Positions 46,607 through 58,600 of a stretch of 64,000 nt of DNA are shown piece by piece; positions within the stretch are counted from its first letter, which is position 1, and every line of letters starts with the position of its first letter. The notes beneath the pieces were generated by a model. The model ran no database searches. It had not been told where the DNA came from and saw only the letters and a program-made list of their open reading frames with translations. This stretch comes from Yamagishiella unicocca (lineage: Eukaryota > Chlorophyta > Chlorophyceae > Chlamydomonadales > Volvocaceae). The stretch spans positions 558,001-622,000 of the forward strand of contig BDSL01000044.1 in NCBI GenBank assembly GCA_003116995.1. The letters are read 5' to 3'. A program made the position numbers and the translations under genes.

Positions 46607-49600
46607 ATGGCGGCGAACGTGCTGCTGCTCAATCAGCTCGTAGACATATGCGGCGACGTAGATGATGGCTTTTCGGGAAGCTGGTGTGAAGCAATCATAT
46701 CGGAGCTGAGGGGAAAGCATGAGGTCCTGGTGCAGTACCTCGAGGTGGGTTTGAGCGGGCGAAAGCATTCGAGTCGCTCTCGGTCGGGCTGCGCATGCTG
46801 GGCTGCAGTTGTGTATGACAGTAGTTCTGACGTCATGTAATTTGCACCATCGGGGCGGTCTTATGCAGTTCGTGGACGAGAACAGCGGCCATCCGCTGCG
46901 TGAAACGGTTCTGCGCACGCGACTGCGGCCCTCCCCTCCAATCAGTCTCGCACACTTCAATTCAATGAAAGACGTACAGGTGGGTGTTTGGGACTTGGTG
47001 AATGGCAGGGCAAGCAGCGGGCAGCGAGGACGAGCCGCTCCAGTGTTTAACGGCCCAGCGGGTCGGTCATTGTTGGCGACCATGACCGGGGAAACAGAGG
47101 CACGTATTACCTGTAGTTGAGGCATTCGTTTTGCACTTCTTGCGCAACTCTTAGTGCCGGGACCATTGCGTACCAGAAATGCACACGGTGGCCCCTGCTG
47201 ACGCGCTCCGAAACACTGGAGCATGACAAGCGACGATGGCTGGTGTCAGTAAAGCCCCATAATGGCCTCGCGATGCTTGTGTTCGAGGCAATCCTGACCC
47301 ATGTCCCTTTTGGTGCCGTGAACCACTGCCCAATCCGCGCCCTCTCCCGCGCCGCTGCCGTGCCTGCTCGTGATACTGGGCCTCACCGCAACAGCTTGGG
47401 CACACGGTGGAGGCGTACCACGAGGACTGCTGGTGGATGGGCGCCGTTGTCTTCATTGCGACCGCGGGGGTGCAGGTCAACCTGCATGGTGAGTCCGGCA
47501 CCGTCCATCGAGTGCCGCGTAATGGCGGCGGAGAGGGGTATCAGCACTGGGCTTTCGACAGGGCAATGGTTGTTTTCGTGGCTATTGCCACAATATGGAT
47601 TTGGGACGCGATGGATTTGGGTCGGGGGCTTTTGGGTTGCGATGGATTTGGGTTCGGGGGCTTTTGGGTCGCGCTGGATTTGGGTCGGGGGCTTTTGGGT
47701 CGGGGGCTTTTGGGTCGCGCTGGATTTGGGTCGGGGGCTTTTGGGTCGGAGGCTTTTGGGTCGCGCTGGATTTGGGTCGGGGGCTTTGGGGTCGGGGGCT
47801 TTTGGGTCGCGCTGGATTTGGGTCGGGGGCTTTGGGGTCGGGGGCTAGGGCAGTGGGGCGGGATAGGTGTGCGATGGGGAGTACGGAAAAGGCTGTAGGG
47901 TCGCAACTTACCACTATGCGCAGGTAACTAGGTCCTGAACATGGCCCGTCTGTCGGACCTCTCTTTCATCCTCCGTCCCGCTCTGCCGGTGTTATTTATG
48001 TCCATCTCTCCCTTCCTCCACGTAACAGAATCGGACGGCAACACGATCTTCGTCCGAGACCACCGCCTGCTGCGCCCTCGCGTTGAGCTAGTGAAGGGCT
48101 CCTGGCGCCGCGTCGTGCCCACACGCGGGCAGCTGCGCAAGCTAGGGCTGTCGGCTAAGGAAGCCGCCGCAGCAGTGCGGGTATGTCGCCACAAGGGCTC
48201 CCATGTCCCTTGTTCGTCGGGCTACAGATTGAGAGAGCGGCCAGGCCACGATCGCGAGCTTAGCTAGGGACGACGGGCTGCGTCTCCAACCCAGCCCCGC
48301 CCCGCCCCGCTCCGCGGCACTCACTGCATGATCCAGTAGGGCGTCCTGCGATATTCCAGACGTTCGTGGATCCTTAGAAAGCTCGACTACCTTGATCTGG
48401 GTTGGGTAATCTGTTGGGATGCGCGAACGCCTACTTGTTGGGCGTGTCTCCTCAATAGCACCTGCACCCAAATCGCCGTTTACCCTCCATGGCGCTTACA
48501 CCCGCTGGCTGTCATTTATGGGAGCAATGGCTTACTACTGTAGTACACGCCATTCACAACTTCGTATTCCGAATAGTACACGCCATCCACAACTTCGTAT
48601 TCCGCACACCCGTTTTTCCCCTCGTGTACGCCTCTTTGATGGGCAACACGGCCCCTCCTTGCACTGGAACCATTCGCGCCGCACAGGACATGGAAGCAGC
48701 ACCGGCCGTAGCTGAGGGGACGCCTCGCATGCGGTCAACAAGGGCCGCCCTTGCTTCGCAGCCACCGCCGCTGCCCAGCCAGACTGGAAAGCCGTTGCTC
48801 CATCGACTCAGCCCTTGGCGCAAGCGCCCCGGTGGCGACGCCGGCGCAGCCACTACCACGGACGGAGACCACGCCGCCGACGCTCCGGCCTCTGGGCCGT
48901 CGGGGAGTGGGATTGATACGGCACGGATACAAGGGCAAAAGGAGGAGGGGCCGCACCAGGGCCCTGGTGGCGGGGCGGGCAAGTGCGCGGGTGTGAAACG
49001 ACGGTTGGAGGAGCTGGATGCTGCTGCTGACGAGGCGGTGGTGAAGGAGGCGCAGGGCGGCAAAGTGCAGGAGGCGCAGCGGCGGCAGCAAGGCGGACCA
49101 GCACCCCGCGGGAGTGGTGGTGGTGCAGAGCAGGAAGGGGAGAGCAGCGAGGACGACAGCAGCGAGGAGAGCAGCGAGGAGGAGAGCAGCGGCGAGGAGG
49201 AGGAGGCGGCAGAGGAGACGAAGAGGCAGAAGGGTGGCGCAGGTAAAAATGAGTTGGTGGTTTACCTGGTACTAAGGAAGGAAAAACGCGTGTGTTCAGG
49301 ACGCATCTCCTAGGCCTGGAAGAAGAATAAAAGAGCATAGGTTCGGTGATGTGCCTGATAATCGGTCAGTGTGTGTTTGCCACGGACTTGTGGCTGAAGG
49401 CAGCATGGAGGTATAGGAAATGGTAGAGCCAGAGTCGCTGCTAAAGTAAGCACGCGTCGGACGCAGCTACTACCCCAGCCTACGGGTCTCATCGCCCCTC
49501 CCACCCTGTGCCCGTCTGCCAGGCGCCGGGCCCTCGTCCGCTGCCGCTGCCCCAGGTGGCAGGCTGTTGCGGCCACGGCGCGACGGCAAGAGTCGGCTTG

Positions 49601-52600
49601 TATACATTGACGGCGTCCCCGTGCTCAAGGTGCGTGGAGGAATGTGCGGCTGTTGCAACTGTGGGCCGGCCTCTCCCCACTGCCAACATGTGGGTCGGGC
49701 TCTCCCAGCATGCTGCGGTTGTGGGTCGGGCTCTCCCCACTGCCATCGCCCTGTTACGCCCTTCAGAGGCAGATACGGGGACGTGCATGGAGGGCGCGCA
49801 GCAATGCCTTTTGGAACACCCCCAGATATCCCCAGCGTAATGCATGGCTGGCCTAGCTCTCGCGCGGGCTGGGTTGTTCCGATTGCGTGTCGTACCCTTG
49901 GTGTGGCGGGCGGGAGTGCGGTTTCTTGTGGCTAGGTCGGGCACGAATGGAAGTGCTATAGCCTGGTGCGTTGCTGCCTCCCACGAGAAGCTGGTCGAGC
50001 CGCAGCGCGAGGACTCGTCCCACACGCGTTCGCTGACGCTGGTGCGCTCATCTCACGCTCTGCGGCGGCCCCCGACGACTGCCCTGCCCGCAGGCCAACA
50101 TGTACGGCTTGCACGACGAGGACACGATGGTCTGGCAGCGCGGCTTGCAGAACGGTACGCGACGCGGGCGATAGCCTCATGGGCGAGCAGTGGCGGGGCC
50201 ACCCGAGGGGTTCGTCCGTCCGGTGCCTCCGTGCCCAACCCCGAACCCGACCCCGCTGGTGATTCCCTGTCGTAGGCGAAGCAAATTTGAAGGGGATCAA
50301 GTTCCAGGCACCGCCGCCGCGGACTGTGCGGCCCGCGCAGGCCGCCAAGGTGCCGCGGCAGCACCCACCCGAGTACTTTGCACGGCAGGAGCACAACACT
50401 AGCATCCGGCGTGACATTCAGGTGGGGGCGTGTGCTACTGTGTGTGGGAAAGTGTTGTGATTCTGGCCGCGTAAGCAGCGAATAAGTCTTAGGACGGGTT
50501 CATCCCGTCAAGTTGAGATTCAAAGAGCTTCGTAAGTACTTAGTCCTGTCTCAACTCCTCCCCAGCGTATTTATACCCTGTTGCTAAGGGAGCCAAAACG
50601 ACTTCTGTCAGTTTCTACGACACGCTGTCGGGCGGGGGTTTCTGGCACCCAGTTCGTAGTTCGTAACATGCTCGTGACGGCGTTAGCGTAACTCAGTCAG
50701 ACGGCGTTTGCCAGTAGCTCCGTCTGACAGTTATTCGTAAGACCGTTCGTAACACGAATAATTTCTGTCGTCTTTCTGTAATTCTGTCACCGGGCTAACC
50801 GCCGGCGTCTAGCTACGTGCGACGCACTTAGCACATTCGCTTAGACCAAAATCACGCCACAACAGAAAGGGAGAGGAGGGGGGCGAGCAGTTGAAGGCGC
50901 ACCGGGCGGAGCTGGCGCATGCTGCGGCCCGGCCAGCGGCACCGTATGCGTAGCACTGCACGGTGGCTGGTCTTGTCCTTTTGGTTCCTCTTCGCTGCCT
51001 GGACCTGCCAGGCAGCCCTGTCGCACCCCACAGCCCTGTCGCACTCCACCTGCCAGGCAGCCCTGTCCCACTACATCTAACGCAAGGCGTCCGCATGAAC
51101 CCGCGTCCTTTCGGGCAGGCGTGCGAGGTGCCCCGGGCGCGGTACCTGTTGGAGCACATGGACAAGATAAGGCCCTTCATATCGGCGCAGGTATGCGCCC
51201 CCCCCTCCTCGACGGTTTTCCTACTCAACGCCGACCCACGGGTCTCCTCTCGTGCCCCCTCGCCGACGGGAGGGGGTGCGACATTCATTGACGTTCACTG
51301 CGCGTGCGGCCGATGTGGCCGGCCAGTTGTCGTACACTTCCTCCCCTGTCGTGGCTTTCGTGTTGGTTGCCTTTCCGTAGAGTTATGGTCCGGTCCCTAC
51401 CGCCTTCCACGTTCGGCTGCCCCCGTGGTGGCCCGGCTCCTCCCCAGGTGGAAGCGCACATCTGCAAAGCGGCGACAAGCCCCGCGCCGGCAGCCAAGCC
51501 GCCACCGCCCGTCACCCAGCAGCCAGACGAGATCCTGGCGGTGAGGTGCCCACCTCGCAGCTGGCTCCCCCTCCACCATCCACATGTTCGTGCTGCTGCA
51601 ACACGTATGCTTGTTGCACTCCACCGCGTGACAAGGACGCCCCCCGCCCCTCCGCCTTCCTAGTCCACGGGCTTTCCTCAATCCCCCGGGTGTCCCGCCC
51701 CGCCGCCTTCCTAGTCCACGGGCTTTCCTTAATCCCCCGGGTGTCCCGCCCCTCCGCCTTCCTAGTCCACGGGCTTTCCTCACCCCCACACAACCCACAC
51801 GCACACGCGCAGGTCCTCCGCGAGTACCAGCTGGAGGGTCTGTCCTGGATGGTGTCGCAGTACGACCGAGGGGTCAACGCCATCCTGGCCGACGAGATGG
51901 GGCTGGGCAAGACGCTGCAGGTGCGCCCGGGGGGGGCAAGACGCTGCAGGTGCGCCCGGGGGGGGCAAGACGGCTGCAGGTGCGTCCGGGGGGGCCAAGA
52001 CGCTGCAGGTGCGCCCGGGGGGGGCAAGACGCTGCAGGTGCGTCCGGGGGGGGCAAGACGGCTGCAGGTGCGTCCGGGGGGTCCAAGACGCTGCAGGTGC
52101 GTCCGGGGGGGGCAAGACGCTGCAGGAGCGGCAGCCGCCGTGCCAGCTAGGGGAGGATGTCGTGGCATCAACGGGAGCGGCAGCCGCCGTGCCAGCTAGG
52201 GGAGGATGTCGTGACATCAACGGGAGCGGCAGCCGCCGTGCCAGCTAGGGGAGGATGTCGTGACATCAACGGGAGCGGCAGCCGCTGTCCCAGCTAGGGG
52301 AGTTTGTTGTGGCATCAACGGGAGCGGCAGCCGCCGTGCCAGCTAGGGGAGGATGTTGCGATAGCGACAGAACAGGAAGGCGCAGTCGCGACCCTCGGGG
52401 GAGTGAGGAAAGCCCGTGGACTAGGAAGCCGGAGGGGCGGAGCAGCCGGGGAGCACCTCATCCCTCATCCCTCATCGCCCCACCCCGCAGACCATCACCT
52501 TCTTGGCGCACCTCAAGTTCGTTCGGCAGGTGGAGGGCCCGCACCTGGTGGTGGTGCCGCTGTCGGTGCTGAGCAGCTGGATGAGGTGAGGGCGGGCGCG

Positions 52601-55600
52601 CTGCTGGGCCCTGAGCCGATGCAAGGGAAAGAGGGGTCGGTCCGCCCGGGGTCGGGCATGCGGATTGGGTTGCTTTGGTCTTGTGTGCACCGGACTGGGC
52701 ACCGTAGGGCGCGCTACTGGACTTCGACTGGACTGCTATCTGCCCCACGTGTGGGTGTGCTACTGGACTTCCGCTATCTGCCCCACGTGTGGGTGTGCTA
52801 CTGGACGGAGTCGGAGGGCACGGCGTCCGGCTGAATGCCCGCCCGGAGGGCGTCCGTGTCCCGGCTGGAACCGATGGCCTAGCCTATCTACCCCACATTC
52901 GGGTGCGCACCCTCCCTTGACCGTCCTGCCTGGCACCCTCCCTTGACTGTCCTGCGCTCCGGCCCTCCTTCGCCTCCAGCGAGTTCAAAAAGTGGTGCCC
53001 CGCCATGCGGGTGGTGCGGCTGCACTCGGGGGACGTGGCCGAGCGGAAGCGCCTAGTGAGGGATGTGCTGGGCAACCCCTCCAGCTTCGACGTGGCGATC
53101 ACCACCTACGAAATGGTCAACAGCCAGCACTTTGGGCACAGCCTCAAACGCACGCTGGTGCGGCGGGGAGGACAGTGGAGCGGGCGGGGCTTGCGGGGGA
53201 AAGGGATAAGGGCCCTGACACACGAAATGAAGTGTGGTTGCCTGGTGGTTTGCTTGCTGAGGGATAAGGGCCCTGACACACGAAATGAAGTGTGGGTGCC
53301 TGGTGGTTTGCTTGCTTACGCTGTCAGTCCAAGCCTACTGTGGGAGGCAAAGTTCACATCTTCCGCCAACGCTTGTCGATCAACCCGACGCCCCTCTCCT
53401 CGTCCCGTAACCACCCCAAAACCTGAACCCGCTCCGAAACCAGCTCCCTCAAAACTCTAATCCACCCCCGCGCCGGCACAGGTGTGGCGCTACCTGGTCC
53501 TCGACGAGGGCCACAAGGTCAAGAACGAGGAGAGCCGCGTGTCGGACGGCATGAGGCACTTGAGCCGGCAGCAGGTGCTGCTGCTGACGGGCACCCCCAT
53601 CCAGAACAACCTGCACGAGCTGTTCGCATTGCTCAATTTCATGTACCCGGACGTGTTCAACGACCCCGCGCGATTCGACGCGGCCTTCAACCTGCAAAAC
53701 CGCACGGTACGATCCCCACCTGGCCACGTGGTGCCATCCGCCGCGCGTCGCACAAGCTTGGTTCCCTCCCTCACTATCATGCCAGCGTTGCGTCGCCAAA
53801 AAACATTTTTGGTGCTTTTGCTCCGTGGCTTATCTCGACCCGTTCACCGTAAGCACGTAGGCGATGCTGATCACCGAATATCTGCCACGTTGCCGCATGC
53901 CTGCCCGCTTCCTCCTTTGCCACGGATCAGGGTTTCCCCCTCTGCCACGTATCAGGGCTTCCTCCTATGCCACGTATCAGGGCTTCCTCCTATGCCACGT
54001 ATCAGGGCTTCCTCCTATGCCACGGATCAGGGCTCCCTCCTATGCCCGTCATGTCAGGGCTTCCTGGCCTCTCCCCGCTTCCTATGTCGCTTACACGAGG
54101 TTCCTCGCCGCCCCCGCTTCTTCCCCCGCCTGCCCGCCTCCCCCCACAGGTGGACAGGCAGCAGCTGGAGGCCGCCCACTACCTGCTGCGGCCCTTCATG
54201 CTGCGGCGCCTGAAGGAGGAGGTGGAGGTGTCGCTGCCGCCCAAGTTGGAGACCCGCATCCACTGCCCCCTGGCGCACATGCAGACCTTCTGGTACCGCC
54301 GCCTGCTGCTGAGGGAGGGTCGGATGCTGCAGCAGATGGAGGCGGCCGACAAGCAGGTGGGGCGGCGGGTGGCCAGGAGACCCATGGGTCGACGCAAGAG
54401 AGTGGAGGGGTCGGGTGGGTGTGCGCCTGGCCGTGGAGGTTGCCAAGGGAGCTCTTAAGACCCTCCAGGGAGGGCATCGCGTCCATCATGCCTGTAACTC
54501 CCTGCGTCTAAGATGCCCAGCCAAACCCATGCCATGCTGGGGGAGGCGCTGAAGCGGCAACCATTCAGCACCAACCCTCCTCCTAAACCGCACCGTTGGT
54601 CCAACCCCCGGCCCCGGCCCGCCAGGCTCCCAAGCGGGTGGATGCTTCTGGCGAGGGCGACGCAGCCTGGAAGAATGCCATGAACTTGCTCATGCAGCTG
54701 CGGAAGGTGGGGACAGCGCGGCTGTGCTGGCGTGGGGGCTGGGAGGCGAATCTCACCACCCGCCAAAACACTTGCCCTATCCGGCACCCAGGGCCCTACA
54801 GTCGCCTCCAGCTTGAGTGGCCCCAACTGCCACCCTACCGCAAAACGGCGGCTTTCTCTTCCCCGTTCCGTCCCCCCTTCGGCTCTGCCTTCTCCGTTCC
54901 GTCCCCCCTTCGATTCAGTCCAATAGTCATTTCAGTGGAGCCATCCGGGAAAGAAAGCGTCTATTCGACGGTTTGACCTCCCCGCCCCCAGGTCTGCAAC
55001 CACCCCTTCATGTTCCCGGATGCGGAGCCGGGATTTGACGGGGAGACTGCCCCGGAGGAGCTGATCACGGGCTCAGGTGGGATTGCGAGGAAAACCCGGG
55101 TCCAGGTGGGATGGGTTCACAGAGAGCTAAGCATGCGGTGTGCGGCTGGCGTTAGGAGGTGTGTGCCGAACCCAGCTCCTAGCCGTCTAGCCCCCCAACC
55201 TGGCGCGTGACGTTGCGATGCTAGACATTATGCAGCTGTCGTATGTGTGTACGAAAAACGCTAGTCACGACACCCTTCGTCCGCCTGCCGCCGCTCCGGC
55301 TGCCCCCCTCCCCCTTCACCAACCACCAACCAGGCAAGATGATGGTGCTCGATCGGATGCTGGCCCGGCTCAAGGAGCGGGGGCACCGGGTGGTGCTGTT
55401 TAGCCAGGTGGAGTCAGCGGGGTGGCTTGGTGGGGATGGGGCCTTCGTGTGTGGAGTCATTCGGTGGTGGCAGTGCGGTTGGCGCATTGGCTAGGAGGAA
55501 GATCCCATTTGAGCGCGCGGGACGGTAATGAGGGGTTGGCTGTGGCGGGTGGCGGGGGTGAAGGATAAACCACACTTCACTGCGAACATGGGCGCTGACG

Positions 55601-58600
55601 GATGGATCCGTAACAGCGGCAAGGTGTCGTACGCAGCCTCCTCTCCAAAGTTGCCACCATCACTGCGCGACACCGGGTGTCATTTGGGTCCGTCCAATGG
55701 TCGGACCCTAGTGACACCGTGCCCTCGGTCACCATCGCCGCCGGCGCCTACCCCAAAGGCCAATGCCGACAAGAATGTGGTCCCTTCCATGATCTCGGAT
55801 CCTTTACCCCTTCTCCACTCCTACTTGTGCCCCTCCGCCGCCGCCGCCACCCACCCCAGTTCACCATCATGCTGGACATCATTGACGACTACCTCACCGA
55901 GCGGGGGTACACGTTCAGGTGCGGACGGGCTGGGATTGAGAGGGGGCGCGTATGGGTGGCTGCTGCTGTAGCGGCCGGCCCCCAGGACTACTTTCCAACC
56001 ACTGGCGATGCTTCCCCTGCCCCGTTTGTAATTCCATCATACTCAGCGTGATGCATCACGCCCTTCTTTAACCCCTTCGCGTCCCCTGCCATGCCCTCCC
56101 CTTCCCTCCTGACAGGCGCCTCGACGGCTCCACCAACCGCATCAAGCGCATGATCGACATGGAGCAGTTCAACAAGCCCAACTCCGATATCTTCATCTAC
56201 ATCCTCTGCACGCGAGCCGGCGGTCTGGGCGTCAACCTGCAGGTTCGTGCGGGAGGACGGGCGCATGGGCCGCGGCCGCTGTGTAGGTTATGAACGGGTT
56301 TTGGGCGGGTCACTGTGACCTGGACCTGCGGGGGGGGGTGAAAGGAGATCTGGAGGGGGGTTTGAAAGAAGATCTGCGGGGGGTTTGAAAGGAGATCTGG
56401 AGGGGGGTTTGAAAAGAGATCTGCGGGGGTTAGAAAGGAGATCTGCGGGGGTTTGGGGAGGAGATCTGTGGGGAGGAGATTTGCGGCTGCTGCTAGGGCT
56501 AACCCAGCCCCCTATCGACGAAGGCCGCTGCTGCTTAGGATCAGCAACCCAGGCTCTACGCACCTACACGCCTCCTCCTAAAGCACCCAACCTGCGACCT
56601 CAAACGCGTGCTCGGAACTCCCGCACCCAGCATTCCCTATTTTCCTCCGTGGGTTCACCTGCTGCTCCCTACCCACCTGCTGCTCCCTACCCACCTGCTG
56701 CTCCCTACCCACCTGCTGCTCCCTACCCACCTGCTGCTCCCTACCCACCTGCTGCTCCCTACCCACCTGCTGCTCCCTACCCACCTGCTGCTCCCTACCC
56801 ACCTGCTCCTCCCTACCCACCCACCCACCCACCCAACCCTGCCAGACCGCCGACACCTGCATCCTGTTCGACAGCGACTGGAACCCGCAGTGGGACCTGC
56901 AGGCCATGGCCCGAGTGCACCGCATCGGCCAGACGCGGCCCGTGCACGTGTACCGGCTGGTGACCGGCGGCACGGTGGAGGACCGCATCCAGCGGAGGGC
57001 GGAGTCCAAGCTATACCTGGACCAGGTGGGGTGGTAGCGCAGAGACCCGAGTGGGGTGACTGGTGGGTTCGAGGGAGACCCGTGGATGCCCGAAAAAACC
57101 GTTTAGAACAGACGTTTTGACGTGACTGGTGGGGTGGCAGCTCACAAACGCGAGTGGTGGCAGGTGGGGACCAGGTGGGGTGGGCTCGGCGACGGCGTGC
57201 TAGGGGGCCGGCAAGGCAAGGCAAGGCATGGAGGGGCTCGACACGGCAGTGCGCGATGACGGCCGCGTCGTTGGATGGGCGGGGAGGTTTCGGAGCAGCA
57301 GCTCCGGCTGCCCGGATCAGGGTCGGGGGGGGCTGCTCTCCGTGTGCACACGGCAGCGGCGGGACGGGGGCTGCGACACCGAATGACACCGAATGCTGAA
57401 ACTCACAGCCTGCAGTGATTGGGCGGGAGCGTGCGGCTGCTGCTGTTACTACGCCCCACAGTCGCCTCCCCTGTCCCTCGCCTCCTCTACCCCTTACCCC
57501 CGCCAACTCCCGCGCGCCTCCTACCTCTCGCCGCCGTCCAGATGGTCAACCGCGGCAGCACCAGCAACGCCGAGCAGCTGGAGGGGCTCCATATGCACGA
57601 GGTGCTGTCCATGCTCAAGTTCGGCGCGGACCGCATCTTCCGGAACGACGAGGGCGCCATGCCCAGCGGCCAGGAGCTGGACGCAATCATGGACAGGTGA
57701 GGCAGCGGGGGGAGGGTCCTTTGGCCGCGGGTGAAGCTGGGGGCGACTGTGCCGGGCTCCTTGCAGGGAAGGCTCCTCGAACCTCTTTGGGATGCCAGGC
57801 CTCCTCTGGTTCCCACTTTGGGAGGGCTCTGCCCGGGCACTTCTTAAGGCGGCGGCGCTCATGCCTTGCTGGCTAGTACTCATGCCTTGCTGGCTACTAC
57901 CCAACCCCTCCTGAGTCCTGACCCGAGGGGTGACGCCCCTACCGGGTGCTGATGGTGGGTGCAGGTCGCGGATGGTGGCGGACGCGGCAGCTGCGCTGGA
58001 GGCCCGGCAGGCGGCGGCCGCAGCGGCTGCAAGTGCTGGAGCTGATACGGGACGGCCTGGAAAGGCAGCCGATGCAGTGAAGAAGCCAAAGGCTGCTGCT
58101 GCTGCTACGGCGGCGACGGCGGCAACCGTGAAGGGGCTGGCGCCAGCTGCGGCGGCCGCTAGGGCTTCCAGCTCGCCTGAAGAGGTGGAGCTGAATGGCG
58201 CGGTGCCCGCTAAGGCTGCGGTAGAGGAGGCGGGTGCAGCGGGCGATGTCGGGGATCGCAGCGACAGCAGCGAGGGCACTGGCGGCAGCAGTAGCAGCGA
58301 CGATGAGGCTAGCGGCGACGACGCAGCGGGCACGTCCGCGGGCTCGAGCGGCGGCGGCGCCGCTGCCGCTGGCGGCGGGGCGCTGGTGTCAAGCAAGCAC
58401 ACGGCGCTGGACTTTGATGCGGAGGCGCCGGTGGTAGACACCTGCATGTTCCAGGTAAGGGCGGTGCGGGTAAGGGTACTGCGGCCGGGACGGGGCGGGG
58501 GGGCTGCAAGGGTTTAGGGTTTTAGGCGGGGCGGGGCGGGGAGGCTGCAAGGGTTTAGGGTTTTAGGCGGGGCGGGGCGGGGAGGCTGCAAGGGTTTAGG

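Noticed and set aside
47500..47927. Gly/Phe- or Pro/Lys-rich open frames on both strands
   Set aside because: They come from the G-rich intronic minisatellite between Agenet exons. The flanking exons join in phase without it.
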